A stretch of DNA of 6,747 nt from Acidobacteriota bacterium (GTDB lineage: Bacteria > Acidobacteriota > Terriglobia > Terriglobales > Acidobacteriaceae), in assembly GCA_021798235.1 (NCBI GenBank), contig JAJZMO010000056.1, forward strand, positions 4,123 through 10,869, written 5' to 3'. The notes below the pieces were generated by a model. That model saw nothing but the letters and a program-made list of their open reading frames with translations, was not told the DNA's origin and made no database searches. The translations under genes were made by a program, and so were the position numbers. Of this stretch, positions 1 to 6,280 are shown one piece after another (the first letter of the stretch is position 1; each line of letters opens with the position of its first letter).

Positions 1-703
1 GGCCAGCGTCGTTGCGCTCGCTGGTTGTTTCGTTGCGATCACGGCCTGCGTTGCGTCCGCGAAAGCGGTTGCGCAGACGGTCCCGGAAGCGCTCTGGCCG
101 CGCGGGCTGCACTTCGGCGGCCTTCGGCTCACTGCTCGGTTGCGCCTCCGCCTGCAACTCGGACTGCGACTCCGGTGCGGCATCGTACTCTGCGTTGGCA
201 ATCGAGGGGAATTCTTCTGTTGGCTCTGCGTCCAGGGGTGCAGCGGAGGATTCCTGCTGCGGGCTGCGCTCACCACGATTGCCTCCGCGACCACGACGGC
301 CACGACGACCGCGCCAGCGACGCGTGCCCGGATCCGAATCTCCGGATTGCGGGGCGGATTCGGTTGTGCCTGTGGCCGTTGGGCTGTTGTTGCCAGCTTC
401 TGTTGGTTCCTGCGGAGAGCGGCTGCGCGCCTGTTGCGGCTGCGGCAGCGCGATCAGGTCTTCGCTGTCTTCGGTTTCTTCCAAAAAGTCGGTGATGTAA
501 AGGAAGGCGTCGCGCTCCAAACCAATATCGACGAATGCCGATTGCATGCCGGGCAGAACACGTGTGACGCGGCCCTTGTAGATGGAGCCAGCCAGGGTAT
601 ATTCATTTTCACGTTCGTAGTAGATTTCGGCCAGACGATCGTCTTCGACCATGGCCAGCCGCGTTTCGTGCGGCGTGCTGGAGATGTAAATTTCTTTGCT
701 CAT
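1..703 (-). CDS. rng: Ribonuclease E/G family protein, N-terminal part (runs off the left edge)
   Basis: Single-strand endoribonuclease of the RNase E/G family, acting in mRNA decay and rRNA/tRNA processing in the cytoplasm. The visible 234 codons cover the start of the S1 RNA-binding domain. Residues 5-73 align well with E. coli RNase G, including IYKGRVTRVLPGMQSAFVDIG (residues 41-61) in two overlapping parts: IYKGRVTRVLPGMQ and QSAFVDIG. From about residue 74 the family pattern stops and a hydrophilic, low-complexity stretch begins. It has acidic/Gln runs and two Arg-rich patches (about 128-148 and 202-223), and it continues to the edge. The DNase I-like catalytic domain and Zn-link lie outside the window. 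ATG at 703 is chosen because GAGG lies four bases upstream and an in-frame TGA at 712-710 rules out a longer ATG-started form. RNase G and RNase E cannot be told apart from this fragment, so the symbol is provisional. The family call is firm. Confidence 0.9.
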   Translation of the reverse strand, partial: MSKEIYISSTPHETRLAMVEDDRLAEIYYERENEYTLAGSIYKGRVTRVLPGMQSAFVDIGLERDAFLYITDFLEETEDSEDLIALPQPQQARSRSPQEPTEAGNNSPTATGTTESAPQSGDSDPGTRRWRGRRGRRGRGGNRGERSPQQESSAAPLDAEPTEEFPSIANAEYDAAPESQSELQAEAQPSSEPKAAEVQPARPERFRDRLRNRFRGRNAGRDRNETTSERNDAG

Positions 704-1105
704 AGTGCCTCATGGTTGCCGCAGCGGCACAGGCCGCCGGGGGTACGGGTGAGGCAGAATCCACTGGCCCAGTTACGCGCGTGCGTGAAGGGGCGGGGCT
801 ACGCTGGCAGGATGGTTTGTGTGCGGTCGAACCCATGCGGCTGGCGGCTGCGCCAGACCATGCTTGGGAGCGCAACGGGTTCCGCTGCTGCGGAGGGTTG
901 CGGAAACAAATGCACGCTTGTGCGGATGCCTCCACGGGGAAATTGTGGCCGCAACTGCCTCAAAGCGAGGTGGGGCCGTTTCCTTTTCCCGTGTCCGCAT
1001 CTTTCACTCAATCCTGCCCGGTGGCTTTGGATACTGCCTGACCGGGAACAACTTACCGCATCCGAATCCCGCGCCCGCTGGCGCGTGCCGATGGATGCAC
1101 ATTCT
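704..1105 (-). other. Gene-free, hairpin-rich stretch; candidate 5' leader of the RNase E/G gene
   Basis: No reading frame here looks like a protein. The open frames are Arg/Pro/Ser-rich and run on as shadows of rodA or rng. The stretch does hold a series of inverted repeats. They are 1070-1075 with 1080-1085 (six pairs, four-base loop); 1017-1025 with 1036-1046 (nine pairs, two-base bulge); 988-998 with 922-938 (six plus five pairs around a six-base bulge, enclosing a small CCTC/GAGG hairpin at 958-970); 871-885 with 890-902 (six plus five pairs around a small internal loop); 841-846 with 851-856 (six pairs); and 717-721 with 725-729 (five pairs). Because it sits between the rodA terminator and the RNase start codon, the simplest reading is a long structured 5' UTR. 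E. coli rne is known to have such a leader, used for feedback control. A separate small RNA is also possible. I found no convincing promoter. GC-rich DNA makes some hairpins by chance, so function is inferred. Confidence 0.45.
708..711 (-). promoter_or_regulatory. Ribosome binding site of the RNase E/G gene
   Basis: GAGG lies four bases before the ATG at 703. The spacing is slightly short but usable. It favours 703 over the out-of-frame ATG at 713-711, which overlaps this motif. Confidence 0.55.
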
Positions 1106-1148
1106 AAAAAAATCTCTTCCGTCTTGGCGTTCTGGCTGGCCAGACGGA
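1106..1148 (-). terminator. Probable intrinsic terminator after rodA
   Basis: Downstream of the rodA stop, the minus strand carries a stem formed by 1148-1142 with 1124-1118 (seven pairs). It continues as 1141-1139 with 1128-1126 (three pairs) past a one-base bulge, with a ten-base loop. A run of seven T residues (1112-1106) follows after a five-base spacer. The spacer is longer than in an ideal terminator, so read-through into the RNase gene is possible. Its place just past the last shape gene supports the call. Confidence 0.6.
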
Positions 1149-1156
1149 CCCACGAA

Positions 1157-2254
1157 CTAATTGACAAAGCGGCTCATGCGGATGTTCATAACGATGCCGA
1201 GGGCCAGAAACGTAAACAGCACCGATGAACCGCCATAACTCATTAGGGGCAGGGGGATGCCGGTAACCGGCATCAAACCAATGACCATGCCCACATTGAC
1301 CGCAATCTGAAAGATCAGTACGGCCACCACCCCCATGACGATCAACGTGCCGGGGAGGTCGGCAGCGGATTGAGCGTTTTGAATCAAACGCATCAATATC
1401 AAGAAGTATAGCAGCAAGACGAGGGCCGCACCAACAAAACCATGTTCTTCACTGTAGGCGGCAAAGATGAAGTCCGTATAGGGAATGGGCAAAAAGTCGC
1501 CCTGAGTCTGGGTGCCTTTGGTGGCGCCACGGCCCCAGATGCCGCCGTCGCCGACAGCGATCAGCGATTGGCGAATTTGATAACCGCTGCCACGCGGGTC
1601 GGTATCCGGCTGCAAAAAGCTAGTGATGCGCTGCTTCTGATACGGCTTGAGCACCTTATGCCAGATGGGAATAATGGCGATGCCCGCCGCCAGAACTAAA
1701 ATGACGGACTTGCGAATGCTGATGCCGCCGAGGAAAAGTCCGCAGAGCAAGATGGGCGCGTAGGTGAGTGCCGTTCCCAGGTCCGGCTGCTTGAGCACCA
1801 GCAGCATGGGCAGGCCCACCATGGCCATGGACTTGAAGATGTCGCTCCACGTTAGCCCACCGCGTCCGGCCAAGTGGGAAAAATAGCGGGCCACGGCGAT
1901 GATGAGCACCAGCTTGACCCACTCCGAGGGTTGGAAGTGGATGCCGCCGGGCAGGCGAATCCAGCGGCGCCCACCCAGCACCTTTTGCCCCACGGCCAAC
2001 ACGGCCACCAGTGCGAGAATGCAAAATCCATAGGCCCAGAGGGCGATGTCCAGCAACAGATGATAGTTAATGAACGAAAGAATGAACATGCAGACCAGGC
2101 CGCCGAGCAGCCAGAAGATTTGCTTCTGGTCAAAGTGAACGAACTTGGTGTGCAGCGTGGCGCTGTAAATCTCCAGCACGCTGACGACAGAGAGCAGCAG
2201 CACGAAGCCCAGCAGCACCCAGTCAAAGTCGCGGAAGGAGATGAGCTTGCGCAT
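1157..2254 (-). CDS. rodA: RodA, SEDS-family peptidoglycan glycosyltransferase
   Basis: Integral membrane glycosyltransferase that polymerises lipid II into glycan strands for lateral wall growth, working as a pair with a class B PBP (PBP2). The protein has 365 residues, the usual length, with about ten hydrophobic segments. Visible family marks are GGRRWIRLPG (94-103), FQPSEWVKL (107-115), KQPDLGTAL (155-163), and the long outer loop with GDGGIWGRG (235-243) and PYTDFIFA (258-265). Asp261 in this last motif corresponds to the catalytic Asp of RodA proteins. The SEDS signature runs from about Asn320 (NVGMVIGLMPVTGIPLP) to SYGGSS (339-344). The gene starts two bases after the mrdA stop, with AGAGG placed five bases before the ATG inside the last mrdA codons. 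This implies tight co-translation with its partner PBP2. FtsW and SpoVE are the main alternatives, but the mre/PBP2 context points to RodA. Confidence 0.97.
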   Translation of the reverse strand: MRKLISFRDFDWVLLGFVLLLSVVSVLEIYSATLHTKFVHFDQKQIFWLLGGLVCMFILSFINYHLLLDIALWAYGFCILALVAVLAVGQKVLGGRRWIRLPGGIHFQPSEWVKLVLIIAVARYFSHLAGRGGLTWSDIFKSMAMVGLPMLLVLKQPDLGTALTYAPILLCGLFLGGISIRKSVILVLAAGIAIIPIWHKVLKPYQKQRITSFLQPDTDPRGSGYQIRQSLIAVGDGGIWGRGATKGTQTQGDFLPIPYTDFIFAAYSEEHGFVGAALVLLLYFLILMRLIQNAQSAADLPGTLIVMGVVAVLIFQIAVNVGMVIGLMPVTGIPLPLMSYGGSSVLFTFLALGIVMNIRMSRFVN

Positions 2255-2256
2255 GG

Positions 2257-4365
2257 CTACCTCTGTTGTACCGCATCTGGAGTGGAGGACGATGTGGCCG
2301 GTGCCGTCAGCAGAAAGCGCGCGCCGCGCAACACTTGCGGTTGTCCATCCGGGCCGGGGGGCAGCGGAAAGGTGCGTTGTCCGGCGATCCCGGCAGCACT
2401 GGCTGCGGGCGCATTCCAGACGCCCGCCATCTCGATGGGTTTTTGCACGCGCGCGGCCGTTGTCTGGGGTGCGGCGCCGTTCGGCGTCTGTCGTGAGTTG
2501 GCCGTGCGCTTCTGTGCGGGGGCGCGCAGATTATTTTCCAACCGCCGCTGTTTGTCCACGTAGGCCTCGATGACCTGCGCCGCCAGACGCGCACTCAGAT
2601 ACCCTTCTGCACCTTTTTCCCAAAGAATGCAGACGGCAATCTCCGGATTTCTGCGTGGACTGACGCCGACGAACCAGGCGTTGTCATCCATGGTGTGCGC
2701 GTGGCCCAGCTTTTGCGCCAGCGCATTGCTCATAGTCTGCGCGCTGCCGGTCTTGCCGGCGACATCCACGCCGTTCAAGTGTGCGAAGCCCGCCGTTCCC
2801 GCGAAGGAGAGCACCTGCGACATCGCGTCGGTCACCGTCACCCAGTTGTTGTAGGAGATGGGCACCGTCTTGTCGCCCGAGCCGGGAAACTGCTCCTGGT
2901 AGTACTCGCGCAACGAGGCGGGCACCTCATTCGAAAAGACAACGTGCGGGCGTTTCAGCGCGCCGTCAGATGCGATGCCAGCAATGGCGCGCACCAGCTG
3001 GATGGGCGTGGCCGCAATAGCTCCCTGGCCGATGCCAACGGAGATGGTCTCCCCCGCAAACCATTTCTGGTGGTAGTTGCGCATCTTCCATTCCGGCGAC
3101 GGCATAATGCCCGCAACCTCATCGGGCAGATCGATGCCCGTCTTTTCCCCCAGGCCAAATTTATGCGCCCATTCGGCGATCTTGTCGATGCCCAGCTTTT
3201 CCGCCAGCGTGTAGAAATAAACATCACACGACTGATAAATGCCCTTGCTGATGTTGGTAACGCCGTGGCTCTGATGCCGCGCGGAAATCCAACATTTAAA
3301 GTAGCGGCCATAAAAATTTTCGCCGCCGTGGCAATCGACGACAAGATTCTGCGCAATGCCCTCCTGCAAACCCGCAACCGCCTCGATAATTTTGAAGGTC
3401 GAACCCGGCGCGAGCTGTGCCTGAATCGCCTTGTTCAACAGCGGATGTTCCGGATCGTTGATGAGTTTGTTCCACTCGTCGCGATGGATGCGGATGGCGA
3501 AATCGTTGGGGTCAAAGGTGGGGCGGCTGACCATGGCCAACACTTCGCCCGTGCGCGGATCGATGGCAACGATGGCTCCGTTGCGCTGGCCGAGTGCTTT
3601 TTCTGCGGCTTCCTGAATGTCCAAATCAATGGTGAGCTTGAGCGAGGTGCCGGGCGTGGGCGGCTCTGTGCCCAGTACGCCCAGCTCGCGTCCGTGGCTG
3701 TCCACAACAATATCGCGCGAGCCGTCCTGGCCGCGCAGAATGGGGTCGTACGCCTCTTCCACGCCCGAACGCCCGACCACGTCGCCGGGCTGATAAAAGG
3801 CGTAGCGCGGATCGTCGAGCATCTCCTCCGACACTTCCCCAACGTAGCCGATCAGATGCGCGGCAAAGCCGTTGCTGGGGTACAGGCGGCGCTGCTCGTC
3901 GATGGTTTCCAACTCCGGCAGCTCATTGCCATGCGCAGCGATAAAGGCCAGCTCGTCGGGCGTGATGTCAGACTTGAGCGGAATGGGCTGGTAGCTGGGA
4001 GTGTGCCGGTAGTGACGCAGCGTGCTCTGCAATTGGTCAATGTCCATGTGCAGGCCGCTGGCGATCAGCGGCAGATCGGCCTTCAGGTCGCGGGCCTGCT
4101 CCGGCACCAAAAAGCAGGTGACGGAAGGATAGTTGTCCACGATCAAGCGACCTTCACGGTCATAGATTTTGCCGCGCGGAGCCAGAATGGGAACCTTGCG
4201 CACACGATTGGCCTGCGCCAGTGCGCGATAGTTTTGCGCACCCAGCACCTGCAAGCGCCACAAACCCGAAAGAAGGATGATCAGAACGAGCGCGATCAGA
4301 TACTGCACCACGGCGAGCTTAAGCGCCGGAACTTTTTCTTCCGAGTGGCGGGTCGGGTTGGTCAT
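2257..4365 (-). CDS. mrdA: Penicillin-binding protein 2 (class B PBP, elongasome transpeptidase)
   Basis: D,D-transpeptidase that cross-links new glycan strands during side-wall elongation. It is anchored in the inner membrane with its catalytic domain outside. Of 702 residues, a short cytoplasmic N-terminus precedes one membrane segment at about 16-38. The PBP dimerisation/pedestal domain follows (about 55-240, with LAPRGKIYDREGRL at 61-74 and VVGRSGVEEAYD at 196-207). The transpeptidase domain spans about 255-605. Catalytic motifs are S322-T-F-K325 (nucleophile Ser322), S379-C-D381 (the SxD form common in PBP2), and K538-T-G540. D344, C358, H367 and C380 may form a metal site. Residues from about 605 to the end are a Pro/Ala/Gln-rich tail of nearly 100 residues, making the protein longer than the usual ~620-650. 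ATG at 4365 is the only plausible start in frame; it lacks a good Shine-Dalgarno. Context between mreD and rodA fixes it as PBP2 rather than the division enzyme FtsI. Confidence 0.97.
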   Translation of the reverse strand: MTNPTRHSEEKVPALKLAVVQYLIALVLIILLSGLWRLQVLGAQNYRALAQANRVRKVPILAPRGKIYDREGRLIVDNYPSVTCFLVPEQARDLKADLPLIASGLHMDIDQLQSTLRHYRHTPSYQPIPLKSDITPDELAFIAAHGNELPELETIDEQRRLYPSNGFAAHLIGYVGEVSEEMLDDPRYAFYQPGDVVGRSGVEEAYDPILRGQDGSRDIVVDSHGRELGVLGTEPPTPGTSLKLTIDLDIQEAAEKALGQRNGAIVAIDPRTGEVLAMVSRPTFDPNDFAIRIHRDEWNKLINDPEHPLLNKAIQAQLAPGSTFKIIEAVAGLQEGIAQNLVVDCHGGENFYGRYFKCWISARHQSHGVTNISKGIYQSCDVYFYTLAEKLGIDKIAEWAHKFGLGEKTGIDLPDEVAGIMPSPEWKMRNYHQKWFAGETISVGIGQGAIAATPIQLVRAIAGIASDGALKRPHVVFSNEVPASLREYYQEQFPGSGDKTVPISYNNWVTVTDAMSQVLSFAGTAGFAHLNGVDVAGKTGSAQTMSNALAQKLGHAHTMDDNAWFVGVSPRRNPEIAVCILWEKGAEGYLSARLAAQVIEAYVDKQRRLENNLRAPAQKRTANSRQTPNGAAPQTTAARVQKPIEMAGVWNAPAASAAGIAGQRTFPLPPGPDGQPQVLRGARFLLTAPATSSSTPDAVQQR
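2260..2264 (-). promoter_or_regulatory. Ribosome binding site of rodA, inside the end of mrdA
   Basis: AGAGG is formed by the Gln-Arg codons just before the mrdA TAG, five bases upstream of the rodA ATG at 2254. Ribosomes finishing PBP2 would be placed directly at the rodA start. Confidence 0.75.
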
Positions 4366-4382
4366 GGCAGATACGCTCGCAT
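4362..4382 (-). other. Possible six-codon minicistron overlapping the mrdA start
   Basis: In the mreD-mrdA gap, an ATG at 4382 opens a frame of six codons (MRAYLP). Its TGA at 4364-4362 overlaps the mrdA ATG in an ATGA arrangement. A GGAG lies 11 bases before this ATG, whereas the mrdA ATG itself has no close Shine-Dalgarno. Reinitiation at mrdA after this peptide is plausible but is an inference; such a short frame can arise by chance. Confidence 0.25.
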
Positions 4383-4408
4383 GGCAAAAAAATCTCCGCT
4401 GACTCCGG

Positions 4409-4930
4409 CTACTCCCGTTGGCGCAAACGATCGAGGAAGGCGAACATAATCACCGCGACCAGCGCATTGAGGGTTGCGCGGAGCAACTCGTGACCCAGGA
4501 ACCACTCCATCTGCAGATTCAGCAGCAGGCGCACGATCAAATAACGCAGCAGGCTGTCGAGCAATGTAAAGAAAAACATCATCAGAAAGCGCGTGCCGGG
4601 ATTGTCCACATCAATCCGCGCACCAACAGAGGCGGCCAGATAGCCTGCCACGGCTTTGGTGATGCCTTGAATGCCCAAGGGGAAATGGGTAAGGGCATCC
4701 TGCGCGAGGCCAATGCCGGTGCCGAGCAACGCGCCGCTGACGGGATTGCGCCGCGAGACGGCAAAGTACACGGTAACGCAGAGCGGTAGATCCACCAGGG
4801 TGAAGCTGGCATGGCGCAGTGGCAGATAGGCTTGCAGCAAAATCGCAAAGAACGGCACCAGCAGAAAGACCACCGGATGAAAACGGTGCTGGCGAATCTC
4901 CTCGCGCGTATTGTGGTCGAGCAGTGCCAT
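4409..4930 (-). CDS. mreD: Rod shape-determining protein MreD
   Basis: Small inner-membrane protein of the elongasome that partners MreC and links MreB filaments to the wall synthases. The 173 residues match the normal MreD length. Hydrophobic segments lie at about 19-38, 43-58, 64-80, 112-136 and 148-166, consistent with a five- or six-pass protein. The conserved stretch runs through GIGLAQDALTHFPLGIQGI (72-90), with the Asp and Gly residues typical of MreD. MreD sequences are poorly conserved, so the position directly after mreC and before mrdA carries much of the weight. The ATG at 4930 is one base beyond the mreC TAA, and an AGAGGTG lies ten bases upstream within mreC, so translation is probably coupled. 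A gap of 43 bases separates it from mrdA, with no terminator. Confidence 0.93.
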   Translation of the reverse strand: MALLDHNTREEIRQHRFHPVVFLLVPFFAILLQAYLPLRHASFTLVDLPLCVTVYFAVSRRNPVSGALLGTGIGLAQDALTHFPLGIQGITKAVAGYLAASVGARIDVDNPGTRFLMMFFFTLLDSLLRYLIVRLLLNLQMEWFLGHELLRATLNALVAVIMFAFLDRLRQRE

Positions 4931-4931
4931 G

Positions 4932-6215
4932 TTAAGGCTGCACCTCTGGCTGGGTTGGTGCCGTCGAATCGTGCGCGGCAGAATCGGGAGCTGCGGCGGG
5001 CGTCGTCGGCTGCGCGGGCACGGCGTTTGCCGCAGGTGTTGCTGCGGGCGTTATGGGAGCGTGCTTACGGTGTGGCTTTTTGCCGGTGGATGCAGGCTGT
5101 GGCATTGCCGCGTCAGGTGCAGTCTGCGCGCCGGCGGCGGTGGCAGTATCGGCCTCATTCGGCGGCGAGAAGCGATCCGGATGCAGCGGCAATGGTGGCT
5201 GCGCCGGCGGCGGTGGTGCATTCGGATCTTGGCCGGGCAGCGGCTTGCCATTCGGTCCGAGCTTCGTCTGTTCCGGGCCAGTGTCCTGACCGGGCAGGCG
5301 TTGCGCCAGCACATCCGCTGCGCGCTGTTCGCTGGAAATCAGATCCGACTCCTCTTGCGCGGGCAGGACGCTGCCCATCTGCGTAATGACGAGCACCTCT
5401 TCCAAGCGCGACAGCTTCGCATCGGGGCGGACGAGCACGGCCATGTACGGCGCGCGCTCCGGATCGCTGACCACGCGCTCGACGATGCCGACCGGCAGCC
5501 CGCGTGGGTACACCTGATCGCCGCCGCTAGTGATGACGGCCTCGCCCGGTTGAATCTGTTCATCAGGCAGAATGTTGATGATCTCCGTCTTGCCCTCTGC
5601 CGTGCCGCGCAGGATGCCGCGCAGGCGCGTCGATTGCAAAATCACGCCCAGACCGCTGGCGGCGTCGTTGATCTCCAACACCTGTGCGGAGTGGCCAAAG
5701 ACATCGCGCACCTTGCCCACCACACCGTCAGGAGTGATGACGGGCATGTCCGCGCGCAGGCCATCCTTCGAACCTTTGTCGATGTAGAGCACGCGGGAGC
5801 GATCCGTACCGCTGGTGCCAATCACCTGCGCCGCCACGGTCTGATAAATATATTGCTGCTTGAAATTCAGCAACGCTTGCAGTCGCTGCCCTTGACGAAC
5901 ATCTTCCCCCAACGCGGCCTGCTCCATGCGCAGGCGATCCACTTCGGCTTGCAGCAGTTGGTTCTGACTACGCACGCCGCGCAGGTTGATGTAGCCGTGC
6001 CATGCGCCACGAATGCCGTGGCCGGTCCAGAGAAAAAATTCTTCGAGTGGAGAAACGATGCCCGTGACCCAGTAGCGGATCAGCCGGACCTGCGGCGCGT
6101 CTTTGGAGTCCGCCGCAGCGGGCCGACGCACCTGCACGGCCAGGCCGATGACCTGGGCGAGCAGCAGGGCCACCAGCAGCAGAACGTTGCGGTACCGGCT
6201 GTAAAAGGATTCCAT
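4932..6215 (-). CDS. mreC: Rod shape-determining protein MreC
   Basis: Bitopic inner-membrane protein whose outer part binds and activates PBP2-RodA and links them to MreD and MreB. The 427 residues show a membrane anchor at about 11-29, a predicted coiled coil at about 80-118 (rich in Gln, Leu, Arg and Glu), and the double beta-barrel MreC domain at about 125-278. Typical pieces are VLYIDKGSKDGLRADMPVI (142-160), GVVGKV (164-169), and the late motif ITSGGDQVYPRGLPVGIV (228-245). From about 280 to the end is a Pro/Ala/Gln-rich, low-complexity tail of nearly 150 residues with a small basic patch (KKPHRKH, 379-385). Many MreC proteins end near 280 residues, and E. coli MreC also carries a Pro-rich tail. 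ATG at 6215 is chosen because it places the anchor normally; no strong Shine-Dalgarno is visible. Confidence 0.95.
   Translation of the reverse strand: MESFYSRYRNVLLLVALLLAQVIGLAVQVRRPAAADSKDAPQVRLIRYWVTGIVSPLEEFFLWTGHGIRGAWHGYINLRGVRSQNQLLQAEVDRLRMEQAALGEDVRQGQRLQALLNFKQQYIYQTVAAQVIGTSGTDRSRVLYIDKGSKDGLRADMPVITPDGVVGKVRDVFGHSAQVLEINDAASGLGVILQSTRLRGILRGTAEGKTEIINILPDEQIQPGEAVITSGGDQVYPRGLPVGIVERVVSDPERAPYMAVLVRPDAKLSRLEEVLVITQMGSVLPAQEESDLISSEQRAADVLAQRLPGQDTGPEQTKLGPNGKPLPGQDPNAPPPPAQPPLPLHPDRFSPPNEADTATAAGAQTAPDAAMPQPASTGKKPHRKHAPITPAATPAANAVPAQPTTPAAAPDSAAHDSTAPTQPEVQP
4941..4947 (-). promoter_or_regulatory. Ribosome binding site of mreD, inside the end of mreC
   Basis: AGAGGTG lies ten bases before the mreD ATG at 4930 and within the last mreC codons. 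Spacing is on the long side but acceptable. Confidence 0.5.
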
Positions 6216-6247
6216 GCGCGCATCGGTTCCGGTGACAGGGCAACGCG

Positions 6248-6275
6248 TACAGCCCGGCGTTTGGGCCGGGCCGCA
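6248..6275 (-). other. Strong hairpin in the mreB-mreC gap, no U-tract
   Basis: The minus strand can form an 11-pair stem (6275-6265 with 6258-6248, two G-U pairs) around a six-base loop; the inner seven pairs are all G-C. No T run follows, so it is not a standard terminator. It starts six bases after the mreB stop and could protect the mreB 3' end, mark an RNA cut, or lower mreC output relative to mreB. Confidence 0.5.
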
Positions 6276-6280
6276 GGACG

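Noticed and set aside
800..850. GTTCGA in the gap as a tRNA T-loop on the minus strand
   Set aside because: The bases flanking the loop do not form the five-pair T stem, and no acceptor stem or anticodon arm could be drawn.
1090..1106. TAGAAT just after the rodA terminator T run as a -10 promoter box for the RNase gene
   Set aside because: No matching -35 hexamer is present at 16-18 bases upstream, so the promoter cannot be supported from sequence alone.
609..1167. Minus-strand frames of 75-122 codons in the rodA-RNase gap
   Set aside because: Compositions are Arg/Ser/Pro-rich with no domain or good ribosome site, and they overlap one another and the genes on either side.
140..1228. A 362-codon plus-strand frame spanning the RNase gene, the gap and the end of rodA
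   Set aside because: It is in the same antisense relation to the RNase gene and has no recognisable domain. It runs through hairpins and a terminator.
4383..4408. Seven-T run in the mreD-mrdA gap as a terminator
   Set aside because: No stable hairpin directly precedes the T run, and mrdA follows at once in the same operon.
2695..4449. A 584-codon open frame on the plus strand opposite mrdA
   Set aside because: Its first codon position lies opposite the third position of mrdA codons. A stop there would need a mrdA codon ending in A, which a GC-rich gene mostly avoids, so the frame stays open as a by-product. The translation shows no family features.
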